64,000 nucleotides of DNA from Syngnathus acus. Lineage: Eukaryota > Chordata > Actinopteri > Syngnathiformes > Syngnathidae. The position numbers and the translations under genes are program-made. The stretch covers positions 11,256,967 through 11,320,966 of the forward strand of contig NC_051091.1 in NCBI RefSeq assembly GCF_901709675.1, written 5' to 3'. The notes beneath the pieces are model-generated. The model did not search any database, was not told the origin of the DNA, and saw only the letters and a list, made by a program, of their open reading frames with translations. How positions within the stretch are numbered: the first letter of the stretch is position 1; each line of letters starts with the position of its first letter. Of the stretch, positions 1 to 10,576 are shown in pieces.

Positions 1-1442
1 AGGATGTTTTGCTTTGCTATCATAAAATGCCTTCCATCTGTTAACATAAGGAGTGCCCATAAGCATAGGTTAGCTACGATTGATTATGTGTTAGGTTAGT
101 GAGTGTTCGATGAAGTTGTGTTTTACAATGACACCAGTTCAAGTAAGGGTACGTTTGACATTCTCTTGCTTTGCCATGAAATAACTAACAGCTGACGCAT
201 TCCAATGGCATCTGTTAAAGTAAGGGTACCCACCCATAACCATCGTTTCGTTAGGTTGCGTTGAATATTGACTTAGGGTTCATTTTCTTCCTTTTTGTGT
301 CGTTTCACTTGAATATTTTCAAACATGGTTTATTGCTGTTGATGTCACAAGGTTGGACGGACGGATGGATGGATGGATCATCAACATGTATTCAATATGG
401 ATGTTTTATTCATACATGAATGTATTCTCTCGTCAGTAAGGACTGTTAAAGTAATCATTGTTTAGTCATGTTGTGTGGAATATTTCATTAAAAGTGTTTT
501 AGGAGTTAAGTTTCATTTTCTTTTCTTTTCTTTTCTTGAAACAAAAATAGGATTTGGGGAACGAGGCCAACTGATTAATTCCTCCACCCATTCCTGCAAT
601 TTATACCCTCAGTCTCCTTTTTGTCCCCTCCCTTTACGAAGGTTGAGTTTTACAATCCAAAGAGGTTTGCGACGGCATCATTCTCGCTGGAATGACAAAT
701 GGCGAGTGGAATTGTCATCGTTTGTACAAACAATGGAGATGTGTCACTTTTTTCCCTTACTCATTAAACTTTCTCTTGATAATCCTTTGACGATTGATCT
801 TTTGTTCCCCCCCACGTCTATTTTACGATGTGGTGCGAATCGGAATTCAAACAAAAAATTCTAGATTGTTTTTGTCTTTTGCTTCGGTTGTCGAACAAAA
901 TTCGGAGGTTGAATTTATTTTTGCTGCTAAATTTAAAAACAAAAGGCACATTTTTAAAATGAACTCTCAATGGATTTGGTTGAATGACATTTTTTGAACA
1001 CTGAAGTGGGAGAAACAGCAATGTGTACATATTCTGTTAGACCAGTGCTTCTCAATCATTTTCTGTGATGCCCCCCCCCCATGGAGAAGAAAACATTTCG
1101 CGCCCCCCCCATGTTATTAACATGAAAGAAAAACAAAAAAGAAAGATCAAGTTACAATCAAGAATAACTTTATTATTAACATTATTTTTTAGTCTGTAAC
1201 AGAACAGTGCATCACTTTGCCTGAAATTAAAAAATAAATGATAATTTTTCAAACTATAAACATTCTTGACCAACTGCCATTTTATGGTGAAAAAAACAAA
1301 ACAAAATAATAAACATACATAATATTAAATAACAGCAATAAATAATATTCAATTCAAAGTAATCAGCAACATTAACTCACGAGCACAATATAGAAAACAT
1401 TTGAATTAAAATTGTACACATTCATTGTTGACTTACTTTGAA
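1..1442. other. intergenic, no gene recognised
   Basis: I see no conserved coding exon on either strand in this AT-rich stretch. It holds a short GGAT run near 360-380, C-runs near 1070 and 1105, and from 1043 a sequence beginning CAGTGCTTCTCAA that recurs at 31453, so it is probably the end of a dispersed hAT-like repeat. Open frames here lack recognisable domains and look like chance. Confidence 0.6.
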
Positions 1443-1443
1443 G

Positions 1444-1483
<40 letters not shown>

Positions 1484-1561
1484 GTATATATATATATATA
1501 TATATATAGCGGTCCCTTGCTGTTCACTACCTGTGCGACTCTTTTTTTATTTGGTCACGCA

Positions 1562-1593
<32 letters not shown>

Positions 1594-1611
1594 CACACAC
1601 ACAGACACACA

Positions 1612-1660
<49 letters not shown>

Positions 1661-1662
1661 GC
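1443..1662. repeat. (TA)n and (CA)n microsatellites
   Basis: A (TA)n run covers about 1445-1508, and a compound GCAC/CA run with interspersed GACA units covers about 1557-1660. These are simple sequence repeats; the open frames across them are artefacts of dinucleotide repetition. Confidence 0.95.
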
Positions 1663-1856
1663 TGACAATACCAAAGTGCGACAGGAAAGGAGATGAGATG
1701 GAGGAGAATGGCAAATCCCGAGCAAGGACCTGAAAGCGGATCTTCGCGTCTCATCCCCTGGCAGAGATTAGAGGCCAACTGAGTAAGGTCGCCTGCCACG
1801 TTCATTGTGTCCGTTCTGATAAGTCGGCAGTGTGTGTGTGATGGACAAATAAATCC

Positions 1857-2207
1857 TTTTTCAAATCAGTCGAGTAAAAACTGGTCAAATATTAAAAAGA
1901 AAAAAAAGATATGATTAAAAGTGAAGATCATTTGCAATTCTAGTAATGACACACGTAGGTCTGACACCTACCACAGCGTCCTTTTTACAGCGGCTCTCTC
2001 TCCCTCAGGCACAGGTATCAAACTCAAGGCCCGGGGGCCAGATACGGCCCGCCACATCATTTTATGTGGCCCGCCAAGACAAATGGTGCGTCAAATTCCT
2101 GTGTCATTACTAGAATTGCAAATGATCTTCACTTTTAATGTCTTTGTTGTTGTTGTTGTTGTTGTTGTTCAAATATTTGACCAGTTTTTACTCGTCTGAT
2201 TTGAAAA
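1857..2207. repeat. large imperfect palindrome with hAT-like core
   Basis: The left arm (about 1860-1953) reappears as reverse complement at about 2101-2205. One block of roughly 37 bp (left 1915-1953, right 2101-2138) is essentially perfect, and an outer block of about 33 bp differs at one base. The arms are interrupted by an A-rich stretch on the left and a (TTG)n run at 2143-2170 on the right. The loop contains a GGCCC-rich sequence (2011-2100) like the ends of common fish hAT MITEs; a related sequence lies at 5610-5812. Confidence 0.75.
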
Positions 2208-2215
2208 CGACTTAC

Positions 2216-3590
2216 AGTAAAGCCTCGGTTTTCGACCACAATCCGTTCCAGAAGGCGGTTCGAGAAGCAAATCGGTCGAGTTCCGAATCTATTTTTCCCA
2301 GAGATGGGGACTCGAGTCACTGTGACTTGGACTCGAGTCGACTCGAGTCGCTGTTTTGATGACTTGTGACTTGACTTGACAAAAAATGAAAAAACTCGAG
2401 ACTCGACTTGGAAGTTAAAGACCCGGGACTTGACTTGAGACACGATGACTTGAATGACTTGAGTGTTATTTAGTTGATGTTTTCAGTTTGAATATCAAAT
2501 GAATAATACATTTAAAAAAATAATCTCGATAACACGGTAGGAGCGCAGGCTGAGAATGGCGTTGTCATGATCGGATCGCTACCCTGTCAATCAATCAGTC
2601 GTGCCCTCTCTACCTACCGAACGAACGTGTCGATTGGAGAATCACGGCCCTTTCTATCAGACATGTCAGCGGGAGCGGTACCTTCGGCTATCGTAATTAC
2701 CTTTATGACGGCAAAAGACGGACAGCACAGTGCAAGATATGCAACAGAAACATTTCCGACAGCCAGACGACTTTGTCCGTTTGAAGTTTATAGAGCTCTG
2801 GTGTCTCCAGATGTTACAGACGAAACATAAAATGTTTCTAATGCTCTTTAATGTGTTTCTTCTCTCAGATTTTTTTCCGATTATTCTTTCATATTTGCAA
2901 CTCAAATGTGTCAGACACTGTCGGCAGACGTTCATTTGTTTAGATTGAGCTGTCAATCATTGTATGAGGTCATTTCTTTTTGGTTTGATTCCATGGTGAA
3001 TATCAGTAATTACAGTGCAAATCCAAATTATTGTCCTATTTTTTTAAACAGGTTAGACACATTGGACAATGATGGTTATTTCAAGTTACTTATATCTTGT
3101 CTTTTCACGTTACTAAGATCAGATTCTGCGGGTAAAATTGCAATAATAAGGTGACTTGACTTGGACTTGACCTATTTAAGGACTTGACTTGGACTTGCCT
3201 GAGAAAAAAATGACTTGGGACTTACTTGAGACTTGAAGGTTAAGACTTGAGACTCACTTGAGACTTGCACATGTGTGACCTTGTTCCATCTCTGATTTTG
3301 CCCATAACAAATAATGGAACCATTTTTTAGTCCATTCCAAGACTAGTATAGAGATTGAAATACAATACAAAATCGTTTCAAATTTTTCAAAAGGAACAAA
3401 GTGCGTAAGAACGATTTTGGAATATGTCGTGCTAATGTTGTTTACACAGCATATTTGAAGTTACAACCTATGTTTACAAATAAAGTAGTATAGAGATTGA
3501 AATACAATACAAAATCGTTTCAAATTTTTCGAAAGGAACAAAGTGCGAAAGAACGATTTTGGAATATGTCGTGCTCATGTAACCAACCAA
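2216..3590. repeat. old dispersed repeat interrupted by a hAT element
   Basis: Sequence at 2216-2298 resumes at 3295 after the 2299-3294 insertion, so a single older repeat has been split. In the right-hand part a block of about 90 bp at 3346-3440 is repeated almost exactly at 3487-3580, giving a local tandem duplication. No protein-coding content is recognisable in this older unit. Confidence 0.55.
2299..3294. mobile_element. non-autonomous hAT element with BED-finger relic
   Basis: The ends are inverted (CAGAGATGG at the left, CCATCTCTG at the right) and are followed inward by arrays of ACTCGAGTC / GACTTG repeats. The flanks ATTTTTCC and ATTTTGCC look like an 8-bp target duplication with one mismatch, as hAT elements make. 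Around 2710-2785 one frame reads a short zinc-finger-like piece with CKIC spacing that ends in a stop, consistent with a relic of the BED finger of a hAT transposase. No intact transposase remains. Confidence 0.75.
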
Positions 3591-3728
3591 CCTACACGGG
3601 TGACGAGATTTTAATTAATAATGACGTAAATACGCTCAAGCTCTATTAGGAACCAAAAAAAAAAAAGAAACGGGGACAATATTCCCTATTGATTCAATAT
3701 TTATGGCAGCAAAATCAATTCGGAATTG

Positions 3729-4238
3729 ATGTCCCCTGTGCCCGGGCTTAGGAGTGGCGCCACGAAAGAGCCGAGGCTAAGTCAGGCCATTGCCAGCACC
3801 AACCAAAGCGGCCCGCCGGAATCTGACCCCTTTGCCGAGTACATGTGGATGGAGCACGAAGAGGAGTTCAACAGGCAGGTGAGGCAGGTCGATCGAGGCT
3901 GCTCGGTCGCCCCCGCGCGACGCGGCACCGGCACTCATGTGCCTGATGGCTTGTGGCTGCTGACGTCACGCAGGTGGTGGAGCAGCTGTGGGAGGAGGAC
4001 TTCGTAGAGTACTGCTTCCAGGAGATGTTGGACGAGGAAGAGGAGGCAGAGTTGTTCATCCCAGCCAGAGAACTGCCGGACGCTCGCGGTCAGAGGGCAG
4101 ACGGTGAGGCGGCAGTGGTTCAGCACAATTGACAAATAATGAACAGCTCATCGAACATATTTTTGTGTGCGCGTTCAGAGCATCCTGAACCCAAATGCCA
4201 AGGAGTTCTCGGCGGGCATTCGGAAACACATCCCGTGA
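3729..4238 (+). CDS. paip2: PAIP2-like poly(A)-binding protein-interacting protein
   Basis: PAIP2 proteins bind PABP and repress translation by displacing it from poly(A) and from eIF4G. Exon 1 (3729-3878) ends with [18 protein letters not shown], very close to the PAM1 region of PAIP2 and PAIP2B. Exon 2 (from 3974) continues with an acidic block, [11 protein letters not shown], and FIPARELP. Exon 3 (4179-4238) encodes the PAM2 motif LNPNAKEF, which binds the PABP MLLE domain, and stops at 4236. The 3878/3974 intron is GT-AG. The next junction is a problem: the best GT donor (after 4103) leaves the wrong phase for the PAM2 exon, while a GC donor after 4108 restores it and would give 114 residues (family about 123-127). 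Whether it is PAIP2 or PAIP2B is not clear. GC-rich, unlike its surroundings. Confidence 0.75.
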
Positions 4239-4339
4239 CCGCACACCGTCCCGTCATGCGCAAGACGCACGCGGGCCAATGTGAACATGCGTTCGATTGG
4301 CCACCGCACCGCTGGTATGTTAGTTGCATTGCCCTATGC

Positions 4340-4614
4340 CAGTGGTTCTTAACCGGGGGCGCGTGCGAGGATAACCCGGGGGAAATTTACAATTTTTCGG
4401 GGATAGTGGTGGGGTAACCGAAAAAAGTGACCAATTCAAGAAGTCATTGTGTTAATTGGCATTCGGGAGAATGCTAATTAAGCCTTACTTTATAGCTGTA
4501 AAGTAGACCGCTTATTATGATACTAATTAGTTAGGGTTAGGTAGGGTCAGGGGTGCGAGCACTGGTTGGTGAATTGAATGGGGTGCGAACAAGGAAAAAG
4601 GTTAAGAGCCACTG
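4340..4614. mobile_element. hAT MITE with perfect target duplication
   Basis: The element starts CAGTGGTTCTTAACC and ends GGTTAAGAGCCACTG, which are inverted repeats. It is flanked on both sides by the 8-bp duplication CCCTATGC (4332-4339 and 4615-4622), so the boundaries are firm. It has no coding capacity. The intact duplication suggests a fairly recent insertion just downstream of the PAIP2-like gene. Confidence 0.93.
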
Positions 4615-4706
4615 CCCTATGCCGTCCGTCCGTCTGCTTGCTTGCGGTTTAAGGTAGGTGCTGTGCTACCCGCAATGCTTTGCGGATGCACAAAACTACT
4701 TTAGAG

Positions 4707-5483
4707 CAGGGCTGTGGACTCGGACTCGGACCCGGGGACTCGGACTCGGTCGGACTCGGCCATTTTTGCCGGACTCGGACTCGGTGCTGATTTTGACCGA
4801 GTCCACCGAGTCCGACAATAAAAAAAATACGTTCAATTTTATTTTCATCATGCTGCTGAGAATGCGCGTAGGAATACTGTCCACAGCCCTGCTTACGATC
4901 AATGCGGCCGAGGTTGATGGCTCCACATCGACGGAGGAGGATGAGTTTGAAAAAGAACTTGACAGCATTGAGCGCCGCCGGCGTTTGTCGGCCGCCACCT
5001 CGCCAACCGACATAGATGATGAAATTGGGGCAATGTTGGCACTTGGTCGAATGAAAGAGAGCCCATTTGTTACAGCTGATCGTTATCCGTCCGGCCTCAA
5101 GGCAGCGACTCGGACACTAACAGCAATGCCAATCAGCCAAGTCAGCGTAGAGCGCCTGTTTTCCGGGCTCAAGTTTATCATGTCTGATCAGCGCGGCGCG
5201 ATGAAGGCTGACTTGGTTGAGGCGATTTTGTTCCTAAGAACAAACTCAAGTCGTTGAATTGAAACTTGAAAGTATCTGTTTATTGTATTCGTTTATATGT
5301 TTAATAAAGACAAAGCCATCACAAAACTGTTGTAATTATTTAGATTTTGATCTAAATTAGCCTTGAATAAAGACTAAGCAGTCACATGAATTAACAGAAA
5401 AAATGGACAGCCGGACTCGGACTCGGTGGTCAAGAGGCCGGACTCGGACTCGGTGCAAAAATCCGACCGAGTCCACAGCCCTG
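4707..5483. mobile_element. degenerate hAT with C-terminal dimerisation domain
   Basis: The outer ends are inverted: CAGGGCTGTGGACTCGG at the left and CCGAGTCCACAGCCCTG at the right, with GGACTCGGACTCGG arrays inside. An open frame (ending at 5257, +) has a conserved tail with SQVSVERLFSGLKFI and a run to AILFLRTN, typical of the hAT family C-terminal dimerisation domain. The catalytic core is absent, so this is an internally deleted copy. A second internal CCACAGCCCTG near 4880 suggests a rearrangement or two joined elements. No matching target duplication was seen. Confidence 0.75.
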
Positions 5484-5609
5484 AATACGTATATATATAT
5501 ATATGTGTAAGCGTGGTACCGCGTGAAGCTTCTCAAAACGCGAGTACATGTCAACCCTTCCATTTGATTTGTCAATATTATGCCGGAGCCTATCGCAGTT
5601 GTCGTAGGG

Positions 5610-5936
5610 CAGGGGCGTCAAAGTCTTTTTTGTTTGTTTGTAGCGGGCCGCATTGTAGTCATAGTTTTCTTTGGAGGGCCCTTATGACCGTCAACCCAAA
5701 TAAATGAGTTTTAAAAGTGACGACAATTTGATGACCAATTTGTCTTTGCGGGCCACCTTAAATGACGTGGCGGGCCATATCTGGCCCCCGGGCGTTAGGT
5801 TTGACACGTATGGTCTACAGCAGGGGTGGCCAACCAGTCAGAGACTAAGAGCCACATTTTTTACTGTGTCATCGCAAAGAGCCACATCATACACATGAGC
5901 ACACATGAACACCCCCCCCACACACACACACAAACA

Positions 5937-5967
<31 letters not shown>

Positions 5968-6480
5968 ACCCCTCTGCTCAGCCAAATTTAGTGTGTGACA
6001 TTATTATGTCACGCACCAACATGATAATGACAAATTGACTCCTACAGTACTAAAACCACAGACCAAAGACCACATTTTCAATAATGAACATTGTGTGCAT
6101 TGTCTCACACAGACAAACTCTCAGTTCAACAAATTCCACAAACAAAACATAAGTTTTTTCACTTACTATGTGTGGCGGGACAGACCATTCGTTTTAGTTT
6201 GTCGTTTTCAGGAGACAAGATTTCAATAACGTCACTGAGGCATTTTTTAACGAACTCCACTTCATTGTATGGCTTTTTAGCCCGTGCAATGTTCCAAGCC
6301 AGTTGAAACAATGCAAGTGTGAGTCTCTGAGTGCGTCGTAATTTTTTTTGAAAAACTGTACCTATTTTTCTGCCTGACTTTTCAAAGTGTCCAAACTTGT
6401 GCTTGCGGCTCGCAGCGACACCTCGCGGACGGGAGGAACAACCCCGCAGTCACGTCCCTGTGACGCAGAGCACCTATGAG
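5610..6480. mobile_element. two adjoining hAT-MITE fragments with a CA/C tract
   Basis: From 5610 (CAGGGGCGTCAAAG) to about 5812 (TTTGACACGTATG) lies a GGCCC-rich repeat of the type common in fish, with roughly inverted ends but no matching target duplication. Directly after it, at 5821, another one begins (CAGGGGTGGCCAACC), whose right end is not visible. A CA/poly-C tract occupies about 5910-5970. No gene is supported here. Confidence 0.6.
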
Positions 6481-6589
6481 CCAATGTTCCCTCTAATTTT
6501 TCAAATGTCTGTGCAAACACAAACGCTCCCTGTGCACACTATGGACCATTGTGTGCAACACCAGATTAAATAAATAAATGAATGACTGA

Positions 6590-6594
6590 ACAAA

Positions 6595-6637
<43 letters not shown>

Positions 6638-6830
6638 ATAGATAGATAAATAAATAACTGCGATCGGCTGGCAACCGGTTCAGGGTGTCCCCCGCCTACT
6701 GCCCGATGACGGCCGGGATAGGCTCCAGCACTCCCGCGACCACCGTGGGGACTAAGCGGTTCAGAAAATGGATGGATGGATGGATGGATGGATGGATGGA
6801 TGGATGGATGGATGGATGGATAGATAAATA
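6590..6830 (+). repeat. (AAAT)n plus 3' part of a tRNA-like SINE
   Basis: An (AAAT)n run at about 6596-6645 is followed by the 3' half of the same SINE seen complete at 13257 and 48481, with the landmark GGGATAGGCTCCAGCAC and ending in a (GGAT)n run at about 6772-6820. The tRNA-like 5' part is missing. Confidence 0.85.
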
Positions 6831-7036
6831 AATAAAAATAAAATATTGCCAACGAGAACTTTAACACACTTAGGGTCGGAATTTGTTTTGTGTGACAGCT
6901 CGTTCCTTTTCTGTCGGTCTTTTGCGCTCTCCCACAATAATGTACTGACCCCCTGTCCCATCTTGAGTCTTTGTACAATTCCAACAGCTTTCAAATGTCA
7001 TTTCTGCTAAATGTGACGCTTGAGGTAGCCAAACTT

Positions 7037-7245
7037 CCATCCATCCAACCATCCATCCATTTTCCGTACCGCTGTATCCCCACGGGGGTCGCGGGCTTGC
7101 TGGAGCCTATCCCAGCTGTCATCGGGCAGTAGGCGGGGGACTCCCTGAACCGGTTGCCAGCCAATCGCAGGGCACACAGAGACGAACAACCATCCGCACA
7201 CGCACTCACACCTAGGGGCAATTTGGAGCGCTCAATCGGCCTACA
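7037..7245 (-). repeat. SINE 3' fragment, inverted
   Basis: This is a reverse-complement copy of the SINE described at 13257 and 48481, starting from its (CCAT)n end and containing GTGCTGGAGCC-type landmarks, truncated before the tRNA-like head. Together with 6660-6830 it makes a head-facing pair of related SINE fragments about 200 bp apart. Confidence 0.8.
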
Positions 7246-8147
7246 AACTTCCATTCAGTCCATATTTTTCCCTCCGTCAACTCGCCCGCCACTTTGGCTG
7301 CTTCACTCCATGTTTTGCATAGTAGACCATTGTCACTCCAAAAAGAGAAAATCCCACCCAGCTTCACCGTTTCTTCTTGTATTTGCACACACTCCGACAA
7401 CCATTCCATCTTAAAAGAACCGCGCCATCTCTTATTTACAGTACTTTGGCTTGACGAGTGGATGCGTCGCTGCTCGTTCGTTTTGCCATGATAAGGGGTT
7501 AGCTAACTTAGCATTTGCATCTCTTGACTCCGCCGCAGTGTCGTTAGCTAGCAAACCTGCACGGACGGGACGGATGGGTAGGACACATTTTCAGGCACTG
7601 TCAATGCTATGATTGGCTATGTAGCGTAAGTGAACCATATAATATTGGCTGGCGCACGAGCGAAAAAGAAAAAAAAAGAAAAGAAGGGGAAAAAAAGGGA
7701 CGGATTACCTGATGCACGCATAGGTAACGTGATCAATGTTAATTAAGGTTGTTGGACGGACCGGACGGTGTTGGCAAAAGGTAATGATGTTGAGTCTTCG
7801 TGTTCATCATGGATCAAAATAAAAGACCAAAGAAGGCATCAGGTGCCCAGTCCCCCCCCCCCCCCCCCCCAAAAAAAAAGAAGAGGAGGAAAAACGGGCA
7901 AAAGATAAAGGTAGCCGATGCAGGTTTTCATGAGGAACGTGAGAGGCTATTTATTAGCCTCTCGCTCATATGTTGCTTTAGAAATAGCCACAGAAGAGGA
8001 CTGTTTTTTGAATTGCTTTTCCTTAACTAGCAACTCATAGAAGTGGGGTCATGAAATGAATTGCAACCGAGTTTGTGTTTGCAACATAAAGAGCAAGTTG
8101 ACACAGACAGTGTGGATCGGTCCATGCTAACTTTAAGTAAGCGAATG
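7246..8147. other. intergenic, no gene recognised
   Basis: There are purine-rich stretches, a poly-C/poly-A tract at about 7850-7880 and several short open frames without domain similarity. I see nothing that supports a gene. Confidence 0.5.
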
Positions 8148-8400
8148 CAGTGTTTTTCAACCGGGGTGCCGCGCCACGCAAAATATTGTCAGGGGTGCAG
8201 TGGGGAATTCTCCAATTTGTGCGCCCGTGCGGTGTAGCGCCCGGCAGTGTAATCATATCTTCCATATCTGAAGGTGGCAGCAGCAGCAGCAGGTAGCGAT
8301 TTGCCTCGTGCTTCTGCAAGAAAGAAATTTGGCGACGCAGCGGCAGGCAGGTATATGGGATGCCCATGCAGGTAGCATTGACGGCGACGTTGTCATTGTG

Positions 8401-8845
8401 GACAAAAGTCAAAGTCTGCTTTATTGTCCATTTCTTCACATGCCAAGACACACAAAGAAATCAAAAGTACGTTCCCACGATCCCACTAGTACACAATATA
8501 CATACAAGTAAACAACACTCAAAAGAAGAAGGCACAAACAATGAATGAGTAAGCGCGATGAATGAATAATAAAGAACACAATCAATAAGAGGAGCAAAAA
8601 TGGAGCAAGTGTGCATCCAGCAGACAGTCAGAATAGAGCGCAAAAGTGCAGGACGCTGCGCAGAAGGGGGCAGAGAGTTCAGGATCCTAACAGCCTGGAG
8701 AATGAAGCTGTTGGTGAGTCTGGTGGTGCGGGAGGGAGCGAGCGCAGGCTTCCCAGAGGGCCGAAGATCGAACAAAGAGTGAGCGGGGTGACTCGCATCA
8801 CACACAATCGTGGTCGCCTGGCGGGTGAGATGGGAGGTGTAAATG
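8401..8845 (-). mobile_element. LINE 3' end inserted in hAT copy 1
   Basis: On the minus strand the sequence encodes the tail of a non-LTR retrotransposon ORF2 (HPAHSLFDLRPSG, then TTRLTNSFILQAVRILN) and ends in a CAATAAAGCAGACTTTGAC 3' terminus. The block is missing from the related hAT copy at 43750, where the flanks are continuous, so its borders can be placed within a few bases. It is 5' truncated, as is usual for LINEs. Confidence 0.85.
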
Positions 8846-9005
8846 TCCTTCGAGACGAGTCGGTCGTGACAGTGATGGAGACGTTTTTGAAGAGAAGAAA
8901 TGCTGACACTGGTGTGCCGTGAGAGATGTTCAGCTGTGCCGTGGGATTGTCCAATCTTCATTACGGAGCGCATTGTAAACAGGGTCGCCAAACCACGGGT
9001 CAGTT

Positions 9006-9107
9006 CAAAGTCAAAGTCAAAGTCTGCTTTATTGACAATTTCTTCACATGCCAAGACACAAAGAAATCGAAATAACGTTCCCACTATCCCACGGTGACAA
9101 GACAGTT
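9006..9107 (-). mobile_element. short LINE 3' end, second insertion in hAT copy 1
   Basis: About 100 bp matching the LINE 3' terminus also seen at 8401, 40905 and 54735 (on the minus strand: ACCGTGGGATAGTGGGAACG then CAATAAAGCAGACTTTGAC). It is flanked by a short repeat, CAGTTC, on both sides, and the related hAT copy at 43750 has one uninterrupted GTTAGTTCGCGC at this point. Confidence 0.85.
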
Positions 9108-9629
9108 CGCGCAAGGCCTGGTCAGCCACTTGCTAATCGTGCATGAATCTTGAGATTTCATATGGCGTCTGTCTGATTGTATTGCATCGGCACATATTCC
9201 GTTTACGTGTGTGTTGCTGTGTGCTTTTGCTACCGGTGACGGACACCGTGACGGACGGTTGTGGTGCGTTCGGGCTCCAATGGAAACCAGAGCCTGCAGT
9301 TCGACCGGAGAACCTGGATTGGTTATTTTTCACATACATCAAATAAGCAGTCAAGTCGAGACACCTCCACTGTGATAGCCACTCAGCTGCTGTCAGAAGA
9401 CAGATTGTCTTTCAAAGTGACTTTGTTCTGATTGTTGCAATATTTATAGACCTAGTCTAAAACGGTCAACAAAATCACGTTGATTCTTTTCTTTGAATCA
9501 CAATCACTTTCAATTGGTCATTTCTGACACCATCTAAAACCTTTTTGAAAAACGCTCCCTTTTATTTAAAAAAAGGAATACAATTGAAAGAATATTTAGT
9601 ATTTATTTCAATTCAATTATTCGACTCTC

Positions 9630-9673
<44 letters not shown>

Positions 9674-9809
9674 AATAGGACTTTACGTCTTTCGTTGTAA
9701 TATAACTGATTTTAATATAGGAGCATCACAGATTTTTGTTGGCGGTGTGCCGCGAGATTTTTTCCAATGAAAAGGTGTGCCGTGAATGAAAAAAGGTTGG
9801 GAAACACTG

Positions 9810-10299
9810 ACCTCAACACTGCATTGATTGACATGTCATTTTATAAGCTGTGATGAATTGCATTTTGGAAACTTTGCAGCGCGTTATTTTGCGTATGTTC
9901 ACGAATGCAAATGAAATGTGCGTTATGGTTCTTCTAATTGCGTTAACCCATGCAATCTAACGTATACATATATTGTATCCTCCACACGAATTCAGGGGCA
10001 CTTTGGAAATATTTTGGAGCATCTGCTTGAGGAGCCGGATACTTCAGCAGCAGCAGCAGCAGCAGCAGTAACAGCAGTCTGATGACAGGAACCGGCCCAC
10101 CAGGGAGTTGAGTCCGGCCCAGGGATAGCATTATTATTGAAAAAGAAAGAAAGTAAATGTGGTGAATGGTCTTTGTTGCTTGGCTCGTCTCCAAAAAAAA
10201 CACTTGGTGGAAGATGGCTGGCCCAGAGAAGGAACACTCCAGTGACACACGGCTGTCCCAATGATGGTCATCACACACACACACACACACACACACATC
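9810..10299. other. intergenic with CAG and CA microsatellites
   Basis: A (CAG)n run lies at about 10045-10075 and a (CA)n run at about 10270-10297. A long minus-strand open frame across them is rich in low-complexity Cys, Ser, Ala and Leu runs and shows no domain; I do not call it a gene. Confidence 0.6.
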
Positions 10300-10576
10300 T
10301 GGCTGTGGTGAAATTTGTCCTCTGCATTGAACCCATCCCCGTGTGATTTGGATCCATCCCCTGGGGGGGAAGAGGGGAGCAGCAGCAGCAGCAGCAGGAG
10401 GAGGAGCAGCAGCAGCGGTGCTGCCGCGGCGCTCGGGAATCATTTGGTGATCGATCCCCCCAATTCCATCCCATAATGCTGAGTGCCAAGCAGGGAGGCA
10501 ATGGGTCCCATTGTCATAGTCTTTGGGTTTGAACCCACAACCTTCCAGTCTACCACTAGGCCACTGAGCTGGCCCT
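10300..10576 (-). mobile_element. tRNA-derived SINE-like repeat
   Basis: Read on the minus strand from about 10576, the sequence starts with a tRNA-like head: TGGCCTAGTGGTAGA matches a pol III A box and GGTTCAAACCC, about 25 bp further on, matches a B box. The body continues through the GATCGATCACC region toward the CAG-rich stretch at 10378-10420. A related piece (CTAGTGGTAGGGCC) lies near 14219. Confidence 0.7.

Larger units (their letters stand above)
8148..9809. mobile_element. hAT element, copy 1, carrying two LINE insertions
   Basis: It begins CAGTGTTTTTCAACC and ends GGTTGGGAAACACTG. The internal sequence matches the copy at 43750-44849 through most of its length, for example GTGTGCCGCGAGATTT near the right end. 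Compared with that copy it has two extra blocks, 8401-8845 and 9006-9107, both LINE 3' ends, and a longer (TA)n at 9634-9671. No 8-bp target duplication is visible here. No intact transposase. Confidence 0.85.

Noticed and set aside
1425-1805. Open frames over the (TA)n and (CA)n tracts on both strands
   Set aside because: They are Tyr-Ile or Thr-His / Val-Cys runs from dinucleotide repeats, with no domain.
6493-6984. A 163-residue minus-strand open frame
   Set aside because: It translates (AAAT)n, (GGAT)n and the SINE body; similar frames occur at every copy of this repeat.
10300-10576. Possible true tRNA gene
   Set aside because: A and B boxes are present but the sequence does not close into a cloverleaf acceptor stem and carries a SINE body.
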